Shown: one piece after another, positions 32,271 through 41,106 of the stretch
Numbering within the stretch: position 1 is the first letter of the stretch
How the letters are laid out: every line of letters begins with the position of its first letter
Assembly: GCF_003149535.1 (NCBI RefSeq)
Contig: NZ_QGDB01000003.1
Span: 186,001-250,000, forward strand
From: Falsochrobactrum shanghaiense
Lineage (GTDB): Bacteria; Pseudomonadota; Alphaproteobacteria; Rhizobiales; Rhizobiaceae
DNA length: 64,000 nt
Reading direction: 5' to 3'
Translations under genes and position numbers: made by a program
The notes under the pieces: model-generated
What the model was told of the DNA's origin: nothing
Databases searched by the model: none
What the model saw: the letters and a program-made list of their open reading frames with translations, nothing else

Positions 32271-32303
32271 ACAAGGGGCGCTGGTGCTGCCCCTTGTTTT
32301 TTA
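32271..32303 (+). terminator. ssb terminator
   Basis: ACAAGGGGC and GCCCCTTGT form a 9-bp stem followed by TTTTTTATTTT. It lies 38 bp after the ssb stop, and the T tract leads into an AT-rich spacer before phnF. Confidence 0.85.
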
Positions 32304-32353
32304 TTTTAAATTATAAGTTTCATATTCTGTTATAAATCTTTGTTTTAATTAAG

Positions 32354-33100
32354 TTATAAAGTTTCGTTTTCTATGGAAAGCTCCATACGGTCGGCGGAAA
32401 AGCGGGTCAGCGAATACTGAACAGGTTTCCCCTGTGTATCGACATTGATTGCCCGCGCCGCCAGTACGATGGCTCCCGGCGATAGTTTCAGATATTTGAG
32501 GTCTTCGGGCGTGGCGTGATGAGCCGATATGGTGGTCGATTTTCTGAAATAATCGGTCAGGCCTGCTGCCTTGAAGGCGAGCGTCATGGATGTACTTACC
32601 GCATAATCTTCGGCGATTGCAGGAAAACGCTCGGCATCAATCCAGTGAGTCGCAATCGAAATAGGGCGACCATCGGCGCTGTGCATGGTTTCCAACCGTA
32701 TTACCGCTGCTCCTTCGGGCATGTTCAGGCCAAGCGCTATATCGGCATTCGCCATTTCACGGGACGAGGCCAGAAGAATTCCTCTGGTTTCATTGACCTG
32801 CTTCTCCAGCCCCTGTGAGATGCGGGTGCGCCGCCCGATCTTATAGGTAAGCCGCCTGGCATTGGCGACGAATGTGCCGCGTCCTTGTTCGGCGCGCAGC
32901 ACGCCTTCCTGCGTCAGCGCGGCAATGGCGCTGCGTACCGTGTGCCGGTTTACGCCGAAACGTTCGGCCAGTTCCATTTCTGCAGGCATGCGCGCGCCCG
33001 GCTGAAAATTGCCAGCCATGATGTCGCTGCGTATTTCATCGGTGATCTGTCTCCAGATCGCCACTCCGCTTTTTCTTTCAATCGGTCGCGTCGTTGCCAT
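32354..33100 (-). CDS. phnF: Phosphonate metabolism regulator PhnF (GntR/HutC family)
   Basis: 248-aa repressor-type regulator. The N-terminal winged helix (~10-75, RSDIMAGNFQPGARMPAEMEL, shown in part; FGVNRHTVRSAI) is GntR-like. The C-terminal UTRA ligand-binding domain (~95-240) is typical of the HutC subfamily to which PhnF belongs. It is transcribed away from phnGHIJKL-MN, and an inverted repeat in the shared 115-bp region is the likely operator. The effector (a phosphonate or a C-P lyase intermediate) cannot be told from sequence. Context makes PhnF the best name. Confidence 0.9.
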   Translation of the reverse strand: MATTRPIERKSGVAIWRQITDEIRSDIMAGNFQPGARMPAEMELAERFGVNRHTVRSAIAALTQEGVLRAEQGRGTFVANARRLTYKIGRRTRISQGLEKQVNETRGILLASSREMANADIALGLNMPEGAAVIRLETMHSADGRPISIATHWIDAERFPAIAEDYAVSTSMTLAFKAAGLTDYFRKSTTISAHHATPEDLKYLKLSPGAIVLAARAINVDTQGKPVQYSLTRFSADRMELSIENETL

Positions 33101-33120
33101 GAATTGTCATCGTCCTGTCA

Positions 33121-33149
33121 TTGGCACGGTGTAAGAATTACTATATTGT
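33121..33149 (+). promoter_or_regulatory. Probable promoter of the phn operon
   Basis: TTGGCA (33121-33126), a 17-bp spacer and TATTGT (33144-33149) point toward phnG. The inverted repeat at 33153-33174 would cover the transcription start. No Pho box was confidently identified. Confidence 0.5.
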
Positions 33150-33152
33150 ATA

Positions 33153-33174
33153 GTTGTCTATATCACTAGACAAC
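33153..33174. promoter_or_regulatory. Inverted repeat, probable PhnF operator
   Basis: GTTGTCTA-TATCAC-TAGACAAC: perfect 8-bp arms with a 6-bp spacer between the divergent phnF and phnG genes, immediately downstream of the putative -10. GntR/HutC regulators bind sites of this shape. Specific binding by this PhnF is inference. Confidence 0.6.
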
Positions 33175-33215
33175 AAGAGATGCAAAGTCAACAGGGCCGA
33201 ACAGGGCAGGAATTC

Positions 33216-33716
33216 ATGCACAGAACGGATGACGGCGGGACGAATACCGCAGGAAAGGAAGCGGCGCTGGATGCGACGCAGATAGCGCGGCAAGCCAGCA
33301 TGGCGGTTCTGGCGCAAGCGCAAACGCAGGAACTGGAAACATTCTGGCAGCAATGGCCGCAACGACCTGAATTCGAGGTTCTGCGCGGTCCCGAGACGGG
33401 ACTGGTCATGTTGCGCGGGCGCATTGGCGGCGGCGGCGCGCCGTTTAATGTGGGCGAAGCCACGGTGACGCGCGCGACGGTTCGTCTTGCCGATGGTTCT
33501 GTCGGGCATTCCTATGCTCTAGGGCGCGATAAGGAGAAGGCGAGGCTTGCCGCCTTGTTCGATGCGCTGTGGCTTGATGAGGGCAGGCGCGAAGCTGTGG
33601 AACGCACGGTTCTTGATGCGGTTCGCAGCCGGCTGGAGAAGGCTGACGCGAAAATGCGCGACGAGGCCGCAGCAACGAAAGTCGATTTCTTCACCATGGT
33701 TCGGGGAGATAACTGA
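33216..33716 (+). CDS. phnG: C-P lyase subunit PhnG
   Basis: 166-aa component of the PhnGHIJ core complex that, with PhnI, converts phosphonate and ATP into a ribosyl-triphosphate phosphonate. Family-typical stretches are GPETGLVMLRGRIGGGGAPFN, shown in part, and the ATVTRATVRLADGSVGHSYALG segment. The ATG at 33216 has GGCAGG 6 nt upstream. The alternative ATG at 33180 begins 5 bp after the operator and would leave almost no leader. The stop overlaps phnH by 1 bp (TGATG). Confidence 0.95.
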   Translation: MHRTDDGGTNTAGKEAALDATQIARQASMAVLAQAQTQELETFWQQWPQRPEFEVLRGPETGLVMLRGRIGGGGAPFNVGEATVTRATVRLADGSVGHSYALGRDKEKARLAALFDALWLDEGRREAVERTVLDAVRSRLEKADAKMRDEAAATKVDFFTMVRGDN

Positions 33717-34327
33717 TGCTTCATTCCTCTCCTGCATTCGACGGCGGATTGGCTGATCCCGTCACGGAAGCACAATCGGGTTTTCATGCTCTTATGCATG
33801 CAATGGCCAATCCGGGCCGCATTCAGCCGCTGTTGCGCGCAGTCATGCCGCCCGAGCCTCTGTCTGTCGAGCTTGGGATGATTGCTACAACCTTGCTCGA
33901 TCACGACACGCTCCTCTGGTGCGATGCTGAAATCGCTGCCAATGCGGATGCCTGTAGCTGGCTTTCCTTCCATACCGGCGCTCCGCGCACTGACGAGACT
34001 GCATGTGCGCAGTTTGCCCTTGTCAGCAATGTTGCAGAACTGCCGAAGCTTGCAGATTTCTCACAGGGTGAGCCGGAATTTCCCGACCGTTCCACAACCG
34101 TGGTTCTTGCGGTCGCATCGCTCCAAGACGGGCAGGGCTTTGTTTTGAAGGGGCCCGGTATCGATGGTGAGCGCGTGCTCCATGTCGATGGTTTGCCGCA
34201 GGACTTTGCCGATCAATGGCGGGAGAATGGCGCGCAATATCCGTTGGGTGTCGATCTCGTACTCGTCTGCGATGGCGCGGTCGCTGCGCTTCCCCGCACA
34301 ACCCGCATTACACTTCTGGAGGGCTGA
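33716..34327 (+). CDS. phnH: C-P lyase subunit PhnH
   Basis: 203-aa subunit of the C-P lyase core, with a fold related to PLP-dependent transferases but lacking their activity. Near the N-terminus is the characteristic PVTEAQSGFHALMHAMANPG, followed by PLTEAV-like LLRAVMPPEPLS. The C-terminal half contains LKGPGIDG and QYPLGVDLVLV, common in PhnH. Its start overlaps phnG and phnI starts 2 bp after its stop, so the genes are translationally linked. Confidence 0.95.
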   Translation: MLHSSPAFDGGLADPVTEAQSGFHALMHAMANPGRIQPLLRAVMPPEPLSVELGMIATTLLDHDTLLWCDAEIAANADACSWLSFHTGAPRTDETACAQFALVSNVAELPKLADFSQGEPEFPDRSTTVVLAVASLQDGQGFVLKGPGIDGERVLHVDGLPQDFADQWRENGAQYPLGVDLVLVCDGAVAALPRTTRITLLEG

Positions 34328-34329
34328 AT

Positions 34330-35427
34330 ATGTATGTTGCCGTCAAGGGTGGCGAAACGGCCATCCGCAATGCGCACCGGTTGCTCGATGATCGCCGGCG
34401 CGGAGATCGCTCGGTTCCGGCGCTACGCCTCGACCAGATTGCCGAACAACTTGCGCTGGCCGTCGATCGCGTCATGGCGGAAGGCTCGCTTTATGATCGG
34501 GAACTGGCGGCACTGGCGATACGCCAGTCGCGCGGGGATCTCATCGAAGCGATTTTTCTGGTGCGTGCATATCGCACAACCTTGCCGCGGCTGGGCTATT
34601 CACGCCCGATGGAAACGGCAAACATGCTGATTGAGCGCCGTATTTCAGCGACCTATAAGGATTTGCCGGGCGGGCAATTGCTCGGGCCGACCTTCGACTA
34701 CACGCATCGCCTGCTTGATCCCGATCTGGCGCATGACGTTGCCGTGGCTGAACCGGAATTGCGCGAAAGCGAGAAGGAAGCCACGCCACGCGTGACCGAT
34801 ATTCTTGGCGCCAATGGCATGATCGAGGAGGACGGTGCGTTGCCGGAAGGCCATGAGCCGGGTGATCTTACGCGTGAACCCTGGACGTTTCCCATGCCGC
34901 GCGATCTGCGTTTGCAGGCGCTGGCTCGCGGCGATGAAGGGTTTCTTCTCGCGCTTGGTTATTCCACCCAGCGCGGCTATGGCAATGCGCATCCATTCGT
35001 GGGTGAAATCCGCATCGGGGAAGTCGAGGTCGAATTCGATGTTCCGGAGCTTGGCTTTGCCGTTTCACTCGGTCGCGTCCAGTTGACCGAATGCCAGATG
35101 GTCAACCAGTTCAAGGGATCGGCCAAGCAGCCGCCGCAATTCACACGCGGCTATGGGCTGGTATTCGGCCAGAGCGAGCGCAAGGCCATGTCGATGTCGC
35201 TTTGCGACCGCGCTCTTCGCACGCGTGAATTCGATGCGGATGTAACCGCACCGGCGCAGGATGAGGAATTCGTTATCTCCCATTCCGACAATGTGCAGGC
35301 CACCGGTTTCGTAGAACATCTGAAGCTTCCCCATTATGTGGATTTTCAGGCTGAACTTGAACTTATCCGCCGTATGCGCGCCGAACATGAAGAGACGCAG
35401 AACCCTTCGAAGGAGGCCGCAGAATGA
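34330..35427 (+). CDS. phnI: C-P lyase subunit PhnI
   Basis: 365-aa nucleosidase-like subunit that, with PhnG/H/L, transfers phosphonate to ribose C1 of ATP, releasing adenine. It begins MYVAVKGGETAIRNAHRLLD, a typical PhnI start, with RGYGNAHPFVGEIRIGEVEV and FGQSERKAMSMSLCDRAL segments (shown in part). The ATG at 34330 is 2 bp after phnH; a longer frame from 34216 overlaps phnH and is rejected. The C-terminal Lys/Glu/Ala tail overlaps phnJ by 4 bp. Confidence 0.96.
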   Translation: MYVAVKGGETAIRNAHRLLDDRRRGDRSVPALRLDQIAEQLALAVDRVMAEGSLYDRELAALAIRQSRGDLIEAIFLVRAYRTTLPRLGYSRPMETANMLIERRISATYKDLPGGQLLGPTFDYTHRLLDPDLAHDVAVAEPELRESEKEATPRVTDILGANGMIEEDGALPEGHEPGDLTREPWTFPMPRDLRLQALARGDEGFLLALGYSTQRGYGNAHPFVGEIRIGEVEVEFDVPELGFAVSLGRVQLTECQMVNQFKGSAKQPPQFTRGYGLVFGQSERKAMSMSLCDRALRTREFDADVTAPAQDEEFVISHSDNVQATGFVEHLKLPHYVDFQAELELIRRMRAEHEETQNPSKEAAE

Positions 35428-36302
35428 GCGATCTCGCAACCTATAATTTCGCCTATCTGGACGAGCAGACCAAGCGGATGATCCGCCGTGCGATCCTCAA
35501 GGCGATCGCTATTCCCGGTTATCAGGTGCCATTTGCAAGCCGTGAAATGCCGATGCCCTATGGCTGGGGCACGGGCGGCGTGCAGGTGACTGCTTCCATA
35601 CTTGGTCCCGATGATGTGCTCAAGGTGATCGATCAGGGCGCGGATGACACCACTAACGCCGTCTCGATCCGCGCTTTCTTCCAGAAAACCGCAAATGTGG
35701 CGATCACCACGCATACGCGCGATGCGAGTATTATTCAGACGCGCCATCGTATCCCTGAATATCCGCTGAGCGAAGGGCAGGTGCTTGTCTATCAGGTGCC
35801 GATTCCGGAACCTTTACGCTTTCTGGAGCCGCGTGAAACAGAAACGCGCAAGATGCATGCTCTGGCTGAATATGGGCTGATGCATGTGAAGCTCTACGAA
35901 GATATTGCGCGCCACGGCCATATCGCCAAGACCTATGATTATCCGGTGATGATCGAGGGGCGTTACGTCATGGCCCCGTCGCCGACGCCGAAATTCGATA
36001 ATCCCAAAATGCATATGTCGCCCGCCTTGCAACTCTTCGGTGCAGGACGCGAAAAGCGCATCTATGCCGTTCCGCCCTATACGCAAGTGGTCAGTCTCGA
36101 TTTCGAGGATCATCCTTTCGAGGTGCAGAAATTCAAGGAGCCTTGTGCACTTTGCGGTGCGCGCGGCGTCTATCTCGATGAAGTCGTGCTGGATGATCGT
36201 GGCGGCTCGATGTTCGTCTGTTCCGATACCGATAATTGCGAAGAGCGTCAGGCTGCCGGCCATTTCGGCCATCTGGCGGCAAACAAGGAGGCTGCGGAAT
36301 GA
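35424..36302 (+). CDS. phnJ: C-P lyase catalytic subunit PhnJ (radical SAM)
   Basis: Cleaves the carbon-phosphorus bond of 5-phosphoribosyl-1-phosphonate by radical chemistry. 292 residues. The four cysteines known for the [4Fe-4S]/catalytic site fall at Cys241, Cys244 (PCALCGARG), Cys266 and Cys272 (FVCSDTDNC). Gly32 (IPGYQVPF) sits where the glycyl radical forms; by my recollection these match E. coli numbering. All key residues are intact, so the pathway should be functional. It overlaps phnI and phnK by 4 bp each (ATGA). Confidence 0.97.
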   Translation: MSDLATYNFAYLDEQTKRMIRRAILKAIAIPGYQVPFASREMPMPYGWGTGGVQVTASILGPDDVLKVIDQGADDTTNAVSIRAFFQKTANVAITTHTRDASIIQTRHRIPEYPLSEGQVLVYQVPIPEPLRFLEPRETETRKMHALAEYGLMHVKLYEDIARHGHIAKTYDYPVMIEGRYVMAPSPTPKFDNPKMHMSPALQLFGAGREKRIYAVPPYTQVVSLDFEDHPFEVQKFKEPCALCGARGVYLDEVVLDDRGGSMFVCSDTDNCEERQAAGHFGHLAANKEAAE

Positions 36303-37075
36303 GCGGCGAACCCCTGCTGAGAGTTGACGGCCTGTCGAAGTTCTATGGCATGCGCCGCGGCTGTGAGGATATTTCCTTCTCCCTTTGGCCCGGCGAGGTG
36401 CTGGCTATCGTGGGTGAATCCGGTTCCGGCAAGACCACGCTGCTCAATTGCCTTGCCACGCGGCTGGAGCCGACATCGGGCACGGTAGAATATCGTATGC
36501 GGGATGGTATGTTTCGCGATCTTTATAAGATCGGCGAAGCGGAGCGCCGCTTTCTCATGCGTACCGATTGGGGCTTCGTACACCAGAACCCGGCGGATGG
36601 ATTGCGCATGACCGTTTCGGCAGGCGCCAATGTCGGCGAGCGGCTCATGGCTGTGGGGCAGCGCCATTACGGCAATATCCGCGAGAATGCTACTCAATGG
36701 CTCGGACGTGTGGAAATTGCCGCCGATCGCATCGACGATCAGCCGCGCGCTTTTTCGGGTGGTATGCGTCAGCGTTTGCAGATTGCGCGCAATCTCGTAA
36801 CGGCACCGCGTCTTGTGTTCATGGATGAGCCGACCGGCGGTCTCGACGTTTCCGTGCAGGCCCGACTTCTTGATCTGCTGCGCAGCCTTGTGAGCGAGCT
36901 TGGCCTTTCGGTCGTCATCGTGACGCATGATCTTGCGGTAGCGCGCCTGCTCTCGCATCGCATCATGGTGATGAAGGATGGCCACATCGTCGAACAGGGT
37001 CTGACGGACCGTGTACTGGACGATCCGCAAGCGCCTTATACGCAGCTTCTCGTATCGTCGATCTTGCAGGTATAA
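36299..37075 (+). CDS. phnK: C-P lyase ABC-type subunit PhnK
   Basis: 258-aa ABC-family ATPase that binds the PhnGHIJ core rather than a transporter. Walker A is GESGSGKTTLLN, the signature is FSGGMRQRLQIARNL and Walker B is LVFMDEPTGGLD. The N-terminus SKFYGMRRGCEDISF has the PhnK cysteine. The ATG at 36299 overlaps the phnJ stop; an in-frame start 21 codons earlier would lie in phnJ. Resemblance to peptide-transporter ATPases (DppD/F) is family-typical; context settles the call. Confidence 0.95.
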   Translation: MSGEPLLRVDGLSKFYGMRRGCEDISFSLWPGEVLAIVGESGSGKTTLLNCLATRLEPTSGTVEYRMRDGMFRDLYKIGEAERRFLMRTDWGFVHQNPADGLRMTVSAGANVGERLMAVGQRHYGNIRENATQWLGRVEIAADRIDDQPRAFSGGMRQRLQIARNLVTAPRLVFMDEPTGGLDVSVQARLLDLLRSLVSELGLSVVIVTHDLAVARLLSHRIMVMKDGHIVEQGLTDRVLDDPQAPYTQLLVSSILQV

Positions 37076-37127
37076 TTCAGTAAAAACAGAAGGTTGTGGC
37101 ATGTTTTTCGTAAATTAGCGAAACTTC

Positions 37128-37862
37128 ATGCGCAAGATGAAAATGACTTTATTGGAAACATCCTTTCCGCTGGCCGTGTCCGGCGTGGCAAAGACCTTCA
37201 CCATGCACTTGCAGGGCGGCATCGAACTGCCGGTCGTGCGGGACGTGAATTTTGAACTCAAGGCGGGTGAGTGCGCCGTACTCGGCGGGCCTTCGGGTGC
37301 GGGCAAAAGCTCTATCCTCAAGATGGTCTATGGCAATTATGCAGTGAATGCCGGCTCCATAGCGGTTCGCCATGCGGGCGGGCTGGTGGACCTTGCCATT
37401 GCCGATCCGCGCGAGGTTCTGGCCGTACGGCGCGATACGATCGGTTATGTCAGCCAGTTCCTGCGGACATTGCCGCGCGTGTCTGCAATCGATGTGGTGG
37501 CTGAGCCGTTAATCGCACGCGGAACCGAACGTGAAGCTGCCCAAGCGCGGGCGAGCGAACTGCTTGCGCAGCTCAATCTGCCGGAGCGGCTATGGACGCT
37601 TCCGCCCGCCACCTTTTCTGGCGGCGAACAGCAGCGCGTCAACATCGCGCGCGGCTTCATCACCGATCACCCGGTGCTGCTTCTCGATGAGCCAACCGCT
37701 TCGCTTGACGCAAGGAACCGTGCGGTGGTCGTTGATCTCATAAAGGCCAAGAAAGCAGAAGGCGTGGCCATGCTCGGCATCTTCCATGATGAAGACGTGC
37801 GCGCTGAAGTCGCCGACCGGATTATCGACGTGACCGCTTTTTCGCCGAAGGTGGCAGCATGA
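37128..37862 (+). CDS. phnL: C-P lyase ABC-type subunit PhnL
   Basis: 244-aa ABC ATPase of the C-P lyase system, required with PhnGHI for the nucleosidase step. Walker [13 protein letters not shown], signature [14 protein letters not shown], Walker [15 protein letters not shown]. It starts 52 bp after phnK, the only sizeable gap in the operon. In-frame ATGs at 37128, 37137 and 37143 are all possible and none has a strong ribosome site. It overlaps the next gene by 4 bp. Confidence 0.93.
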   Translation: MRKMKMTLLETSFPLAVSGVAKTFTMHLQGGIELPVVRDVNFELKAGECAVLGGPSGAGKSSILKMVYGNYAVNAGSIAVRHAGGLVDLAIADPREVLAVRRDTIGYVSQFLRTLPRVSAIDVVAEPLIARGTEREAAQARASELLAQLNLPERLWTLPPATFSGGEQQRVNIARGFITDHPVLLLDEPTASLDARNRAVVVDLIKAKKAEGVAMLGIFHDEDVRAEVADRIIDVTAFSPKVAA

Positions 37863-38518
37863 CCAAGCTATCGACCGAACCTCTTGTCCATGAAACGGCA
37901 CAGATCAGCGATTCCCGGCTTGGCCGCTATACTGAGATCGGTGCGCGTAGCCGCGTATCCGAAGCGGTTCTGGATGATTATTCCTATATGGGCATCGACT
38001 GCGAGATCTGGTGTGCGGAAATTGGCAAATTCTCCAATATTGCGAGCCATGTGCGCATCAATGCGACCAATCATCCGACATGGCGCGCCACATTGCATCA
38101 CTTCACCTATCGGGCCGGCGATTACTGGCCGGATGCAGAGCATGAGAGCGAGTTTTTCGACTGGCGACGGGGCAATCGCGTGAAGATCGGCCATGACACA
38201 TGGCTCGGTCATGGATCAACCATCCTGCCCGGCGTTACCGTGGGCAATGGTGCCGTGATCGGCGCAGGGGCGGTCGTGAGCAAGGATGTGGCGCCCTATA
38301 CGATTGTGGGCGGCGTGCCTGCCCGCCTTATCCGCGAGCGCTTCGATGCCGCAACGGGCAATCGCCTCGACCGGCTCGCCTGGTGGGACTGGTCGCATGA
38401 GCGGCTGCGTCAGGCGCTCGACGACTTCCGGTCGCTCGATATTGAAGCATTCCTCAGCAAATATGAAACGGCCGCCAATACGGCTGCGATCATGAAAGAG
38501 CTTTCCCATGGCGAGTGA
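37859..38518 (+). CDS. Hexapeptide-repeat acyltransferase of the phn cluster (DapH/LpxA-like)
   Basis: 219-aa left-handed beta-helix protein. Hexapeptide repeats are visible ([19 protein letters not shown]; later [33 protein letters not shown], cited here as a stretch near 100-135) followed by [17 protein letters not shown]. Such enzymes transfer acyl groups from CoA to amines or hydroxyls. Proteins of this type recur in C-P lyase operons of rhizobia and relatives, and may stand in for the PhnO acetyltransferase, but the substrate is not known to me. Overlaps phnL (4 bp) and phnM (11 bp). Confidence 0.88.
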   Translation: MTKLSTEPLVHETAQISDSRLGRYTEIGARSRVSEAVLDDYSYMGIDCEIWCAEIGKFSNIASHVRINATNHPTWRATLHHFTYRAGDYWPDAEHESEFFDWRRGNRVKIGHDTWLGHGSTILPGVTVGNGAVIGAGAVVSKDVAPYTIVGGVPARLIRERFDAATGNRLDRLAWWDWSHERLRQALDDFRSLDIEAFLSKYETAANTAAIMKELSHGE

Positions 38519-39647
38519 AACCGTTCTGAAAAATGCCCGTATCGTGCTTGCGGATGAAATCGTTTCGGGTTCGCTTCTGATCCGTGACGGCAGGATCGCG
38601 GCGATTGATCAGGGATATGCCAATGGCGGCGAGGATATGGATGGCGAATTCATCATTCCCGGCCTTATTGAGCTGCATACGGACCAGCTTGAAAGCCATT
38701 ATGCGCCGCGCCCGAAAGTGCGCTGGAATGTCGATGCGGCAGTGCAGGCGCATGATGCACAGGTCGCTGCTTCCGGCATTACTACCGTGCTCGATGCCAT
38801 GCGTGTCGGCACCGATTATGACCGCGACTTCATAGGGAAGGACATGCGGCTGCTGGCTGATGCCATCGAAAGCGGTGTTGAGGAAAATCGCCTGCGCGCG
38901 GACCATTTTCTGCATCTTCGCTGCGAGGTTTCATCGGCGGATTGTCTTGAAACACTTGAACTGTTTGCCAATGACGACAAGGTAAAACTGATTTCCCTCA
39001 TGGATCATGCGCCGGGCCAGCGGCAATTCGTTGATCTTGGCACCTATCGCACCTATTACATGCGCAAGATGAAGCTCACTGATGAGGAGTTCCGCGTGCA
39101 TTGCGAAAAGCGCATGGAGGATTCGGCAAAATATTCGGCCCGCAATCGCCGGGCGATTGCCGATATTGCCGCCGCTCGCGGGATCGTTCTGGCGAGCCAT
39201 GATGACGCTACAAGCGCGCATGTGGACGAATCGCTGGATCATGGCGTGCGGATTGCCGAATTTCCCACGACGATGGAAGCGGCGGTCGCGTCGAAAGATG
39301 CAGGACTGTCCATTCTCATGGGGGCGCCAAACATTGTTCGCGGCGGATCGCATTCAGGCAATATTGCAGCGCGCGACCTGATCGAAAATGACAGCCTCGA
39401 CATTCTGTCGTCGGATTATATTCCCTTCAGCCTCATTCAGTCGGTATTTGGCCTTGCATCGGGCGAGCAGGCAATAGAATTGCCGAAAGCCATCCGTCTG
39501 GTGACGAAGAATCCCGCCGATGCCATGGGTATGGATGATCGGGGCGAAATTGCCATAGGCAAACGTGCCGACCTCGTGCGGGTTCACGAAAAGCGTACTG
39601 TCCCGGTGGTTCGTACGGTCTGGCGCGAAGGCGCGCGCGTATTGTGA
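38508..39647 (+). CDS. phnM: Phosphonate metabolism hydrolase PhnM
   Basis: 379-aa amidohydrolase that removes pyrophosphate from 5-triphosphoribosyl-1-phosphonate, preparing the PhnJ substrate. Metal-binding region [17 protein letters not shown] has the PhnM-type HTD in place of Hx[14 protein letters not shown] and [15 protein letters not shown] lie in the barrel. The C-terminal [24 protein letters not shown] is the usual amidohydrolase ending (shown in part). It begins inside the preceding gene and shares its stop with the phnN start. Confidence 0.96.
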   Translation: MASETVLKNARIVLADEIVSGSLLIRDGRIAAIDQGYANGGEDMDGEFIIPGLIELHTDQLESHYAPRPKVRWNVDAAVQAHDAQVAASGITTVLDAMRVGTDYDRDFIGKDMRLLADAIESGVEENRLRADHFLHLRCEVSSADCLETLELFANDDKVKLISLMDHAPGQRQFVDLGTYRTYYMRKMKLTDEEFRVHCEKRMEDSAKYSARNRRAIADIAAARGIVLASHDDATSAHVDESLDHGVRIAEFPTTMEAAVASKDAGLSILMGAPNIVRGGSHSGNIAARDLIENDSLDILSSDYIPFSLIQSVFGLASGEQAIELPKAIRLVTKNPADAMGMDDRGEIAIGKRADLVRVHEKRTVPVVRTVWREGARVL

Positions 39648-40225
39648 TGGATGGTTTGCATAAATCCGCAGGCTGTTTCGTCGCTGTCGTCGGTCCCAGC
39701 GGGGCCGGCAAAGATACGATCATGAATGGCGCGCGGGCGGCGCTGAAAAATGATGCGCGGTTTCATTTCGTGCGCCGTGTGATCACCCGTCCGCAAATGC
39801 CGGGGAATGAAGACCATGACAGTCTCGATACGGAGGCGTTTGAGCAGGCGGTTCGTGACGGGGCATTCACGCTCCATTGGCAGGCCCATGGTTTAAGCTA
39901 TGGCTTGCCCATATCGCTTGACGCGGAAATCGCGCGGGGCAGGGTCGTGATAGCCAATATTTCGCGTCGTGTTCTGGAGGATGTGCGAAGGCTTTATCCT
40001 TCGCGCCTGATCCTGGTGATTACGGCGCGACCGGAGGTTCTGGCTGAACGTCTGGCGGCGCGTGGTCGCGAAACGCGCGAAGAAATCGTCCGCAGGCTCG
40101 AACGGGAAGTCCATTTTAACGATTCTCACGGCGATGTCGTGACCATCGACAACTCAGGGGCGGCGGAATTATCGATCTCTGCCTTTATCGAGCAGCTAAT
40201 GAAGCTGGGCGTGCAACAGGAGTAA
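39647..40225 (+). CDS. phnN: Ribose 1,5-bisphosphate phosphokinase PhnN
   Basis: About 192 residues resembling guanylate kinase. Walker A is VGPSGAGKDTIMNG, and RVITRPQMPGNEDHDSL and HWQAHGLSYGLP are typical of PhnN. It phosphorylates ribose 1,5-bisphosphate to PRPP, recycling the ribose left by C-P lyase. The ATG at 39647 overlaps the phnM TGA (TGATG); a GTG one codon earlier is also possible. It ends the operon, 4 bp from the convergent marC stop. Confidence 0.95.
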   Translation: MDGLHKSAGCFVAVVGPSGAGKDTIMNGARAALKNDARFHFVRRVITRPQMPGNEDHDSLDTEAFEQAVRDGAFTLHWQAHGLSYGLPISLDAEIARGRVVIANISRRVLEDVRRLYPSRLILVITARPEVLAERLAARGRETREEIVRRLEREVHFNDSHGDVVTIDNSGAAELSISAFIEQLMKLGVQQE

Positions 40226-40229
40226 GTCT

Positions 40230-40859
40230 TCAGCTGCCCATAAGCGCTTTTATGCCATCGGCAACGAACTGGACCGCCAATGCTGCCAGAATGACGCCAA
40301 GCAGCCGTGTGAGAATTGAACGACCGGTTTCTCCCAGAAACCGGTCGACACGTTCGGCCAGAAGCAGCACGAAATAGGTCAATAGCAGGCAGAGAAAAAT
40401 GACGCCGACCAGCGCCAGTCTTGCAGCGATGCCATGAAAGGCATCCGAAGTCAGCACGATGGCTGAAATCGCACCGGGGCCGGCAATAAGGGGAATTGCA
40501 AGAGGGAAGGCGGCGATATTGCGGATGTGATCTTTTGTGATGGCGACTTCGGCGCTCTTTTCCTTGCGCTCCGTGCGCTTTTCGAAAATCATTTCGAAAG
40601 CGATCCAGAAAAGGAGCAGCCCGCCCGCAACGCGAAATGCACCGACCGTTATGCCGAACATGCCCAGAATCTGCACGCCTGCAACGGCAAACAGCGTCAT
40701 GACGATAAATCCGATTATCGATGCCCGCAATGCGACCTGGCTGCGTGACTGGCGATCCATACCCGGCGTAAGGGCCAGAAAAAGCGGAGCGAGCCCAGGC
40801 GGATCGATGGTGACGAGCAGGGTCACGAAAGCGCTGAAAATCGTATCGAAGAACCCCAT
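40230..40859 (-). CDS. MarC family (UPF0056) integral membrane protein
   Basis: 209-aa inner-membrane protein with six predicted helices. It begins FFDTIFSAFVTLLVTIDPPGLAPLFLALT (near 3-31), the family-defining N-terminal segment with its DPPG/DPxG motif, and has PLAIPLIAGPGAISAIVL in the middle. MarC was once linked to multiple antibiotic resistance but its function is unsettled. It converges on phnN with 4 bp between stops, so no terminator hairpin separates them and the transcripts must overlap. Confidence 0.92.
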   Translation of the reverse strand: MGFFDTIFSAFVTLLVTIDPPGLAPLFLALTPGMDRQSRSQVALRASIIGFIVMTLFAVAGVQILGMFGITVGAFRVAGGLLLFWIAFEMIFEKRTERKEKSAEVAITKDHIRNIAAFPLAIPLIAGPGAISAIVLTSDAFHGIAARLALVGVIFLCLLLTYFVLLLAERVDRFLGETGRSILTRLLGVILAALAVQFVADGIKALMGS

Positions 40860-41039
40860 ATGATGCTTGCCCCGTTATTGTTATCGCTGAGCGATCAAGC
40901 GCGCAGATCATAGCCGATGCCTGGCCTATGGTCGACTTAAAGGATGGATATGGGCAACAAGATTGCGCGATCTTTATGTGAATATCTTTTAAGCTATTGA
41001 AATATCAATGTAAATCAACCGCCTGAAATGGCCTTGAAA

Positions 41040-41069
41040 TTGGCATTTTGTGACATTTTCCTCTATAAA
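41040..41069 (+). promoter_or_regulatory. Probable gyrA promoter
   Basis: TTGGCA (41040-41045), an 18-bp spacer and TATAAA (41064-41069), about 30 bp before the gyrA GTG. The surroundings are AT-rich, as expected of a supercoiling-sensitive promoter. Confidence 0.5.
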
Positions 41070-41106
41070 GTTACTTTATCGATTCTGTTGAGAAAGATAC
41101 TGAATA

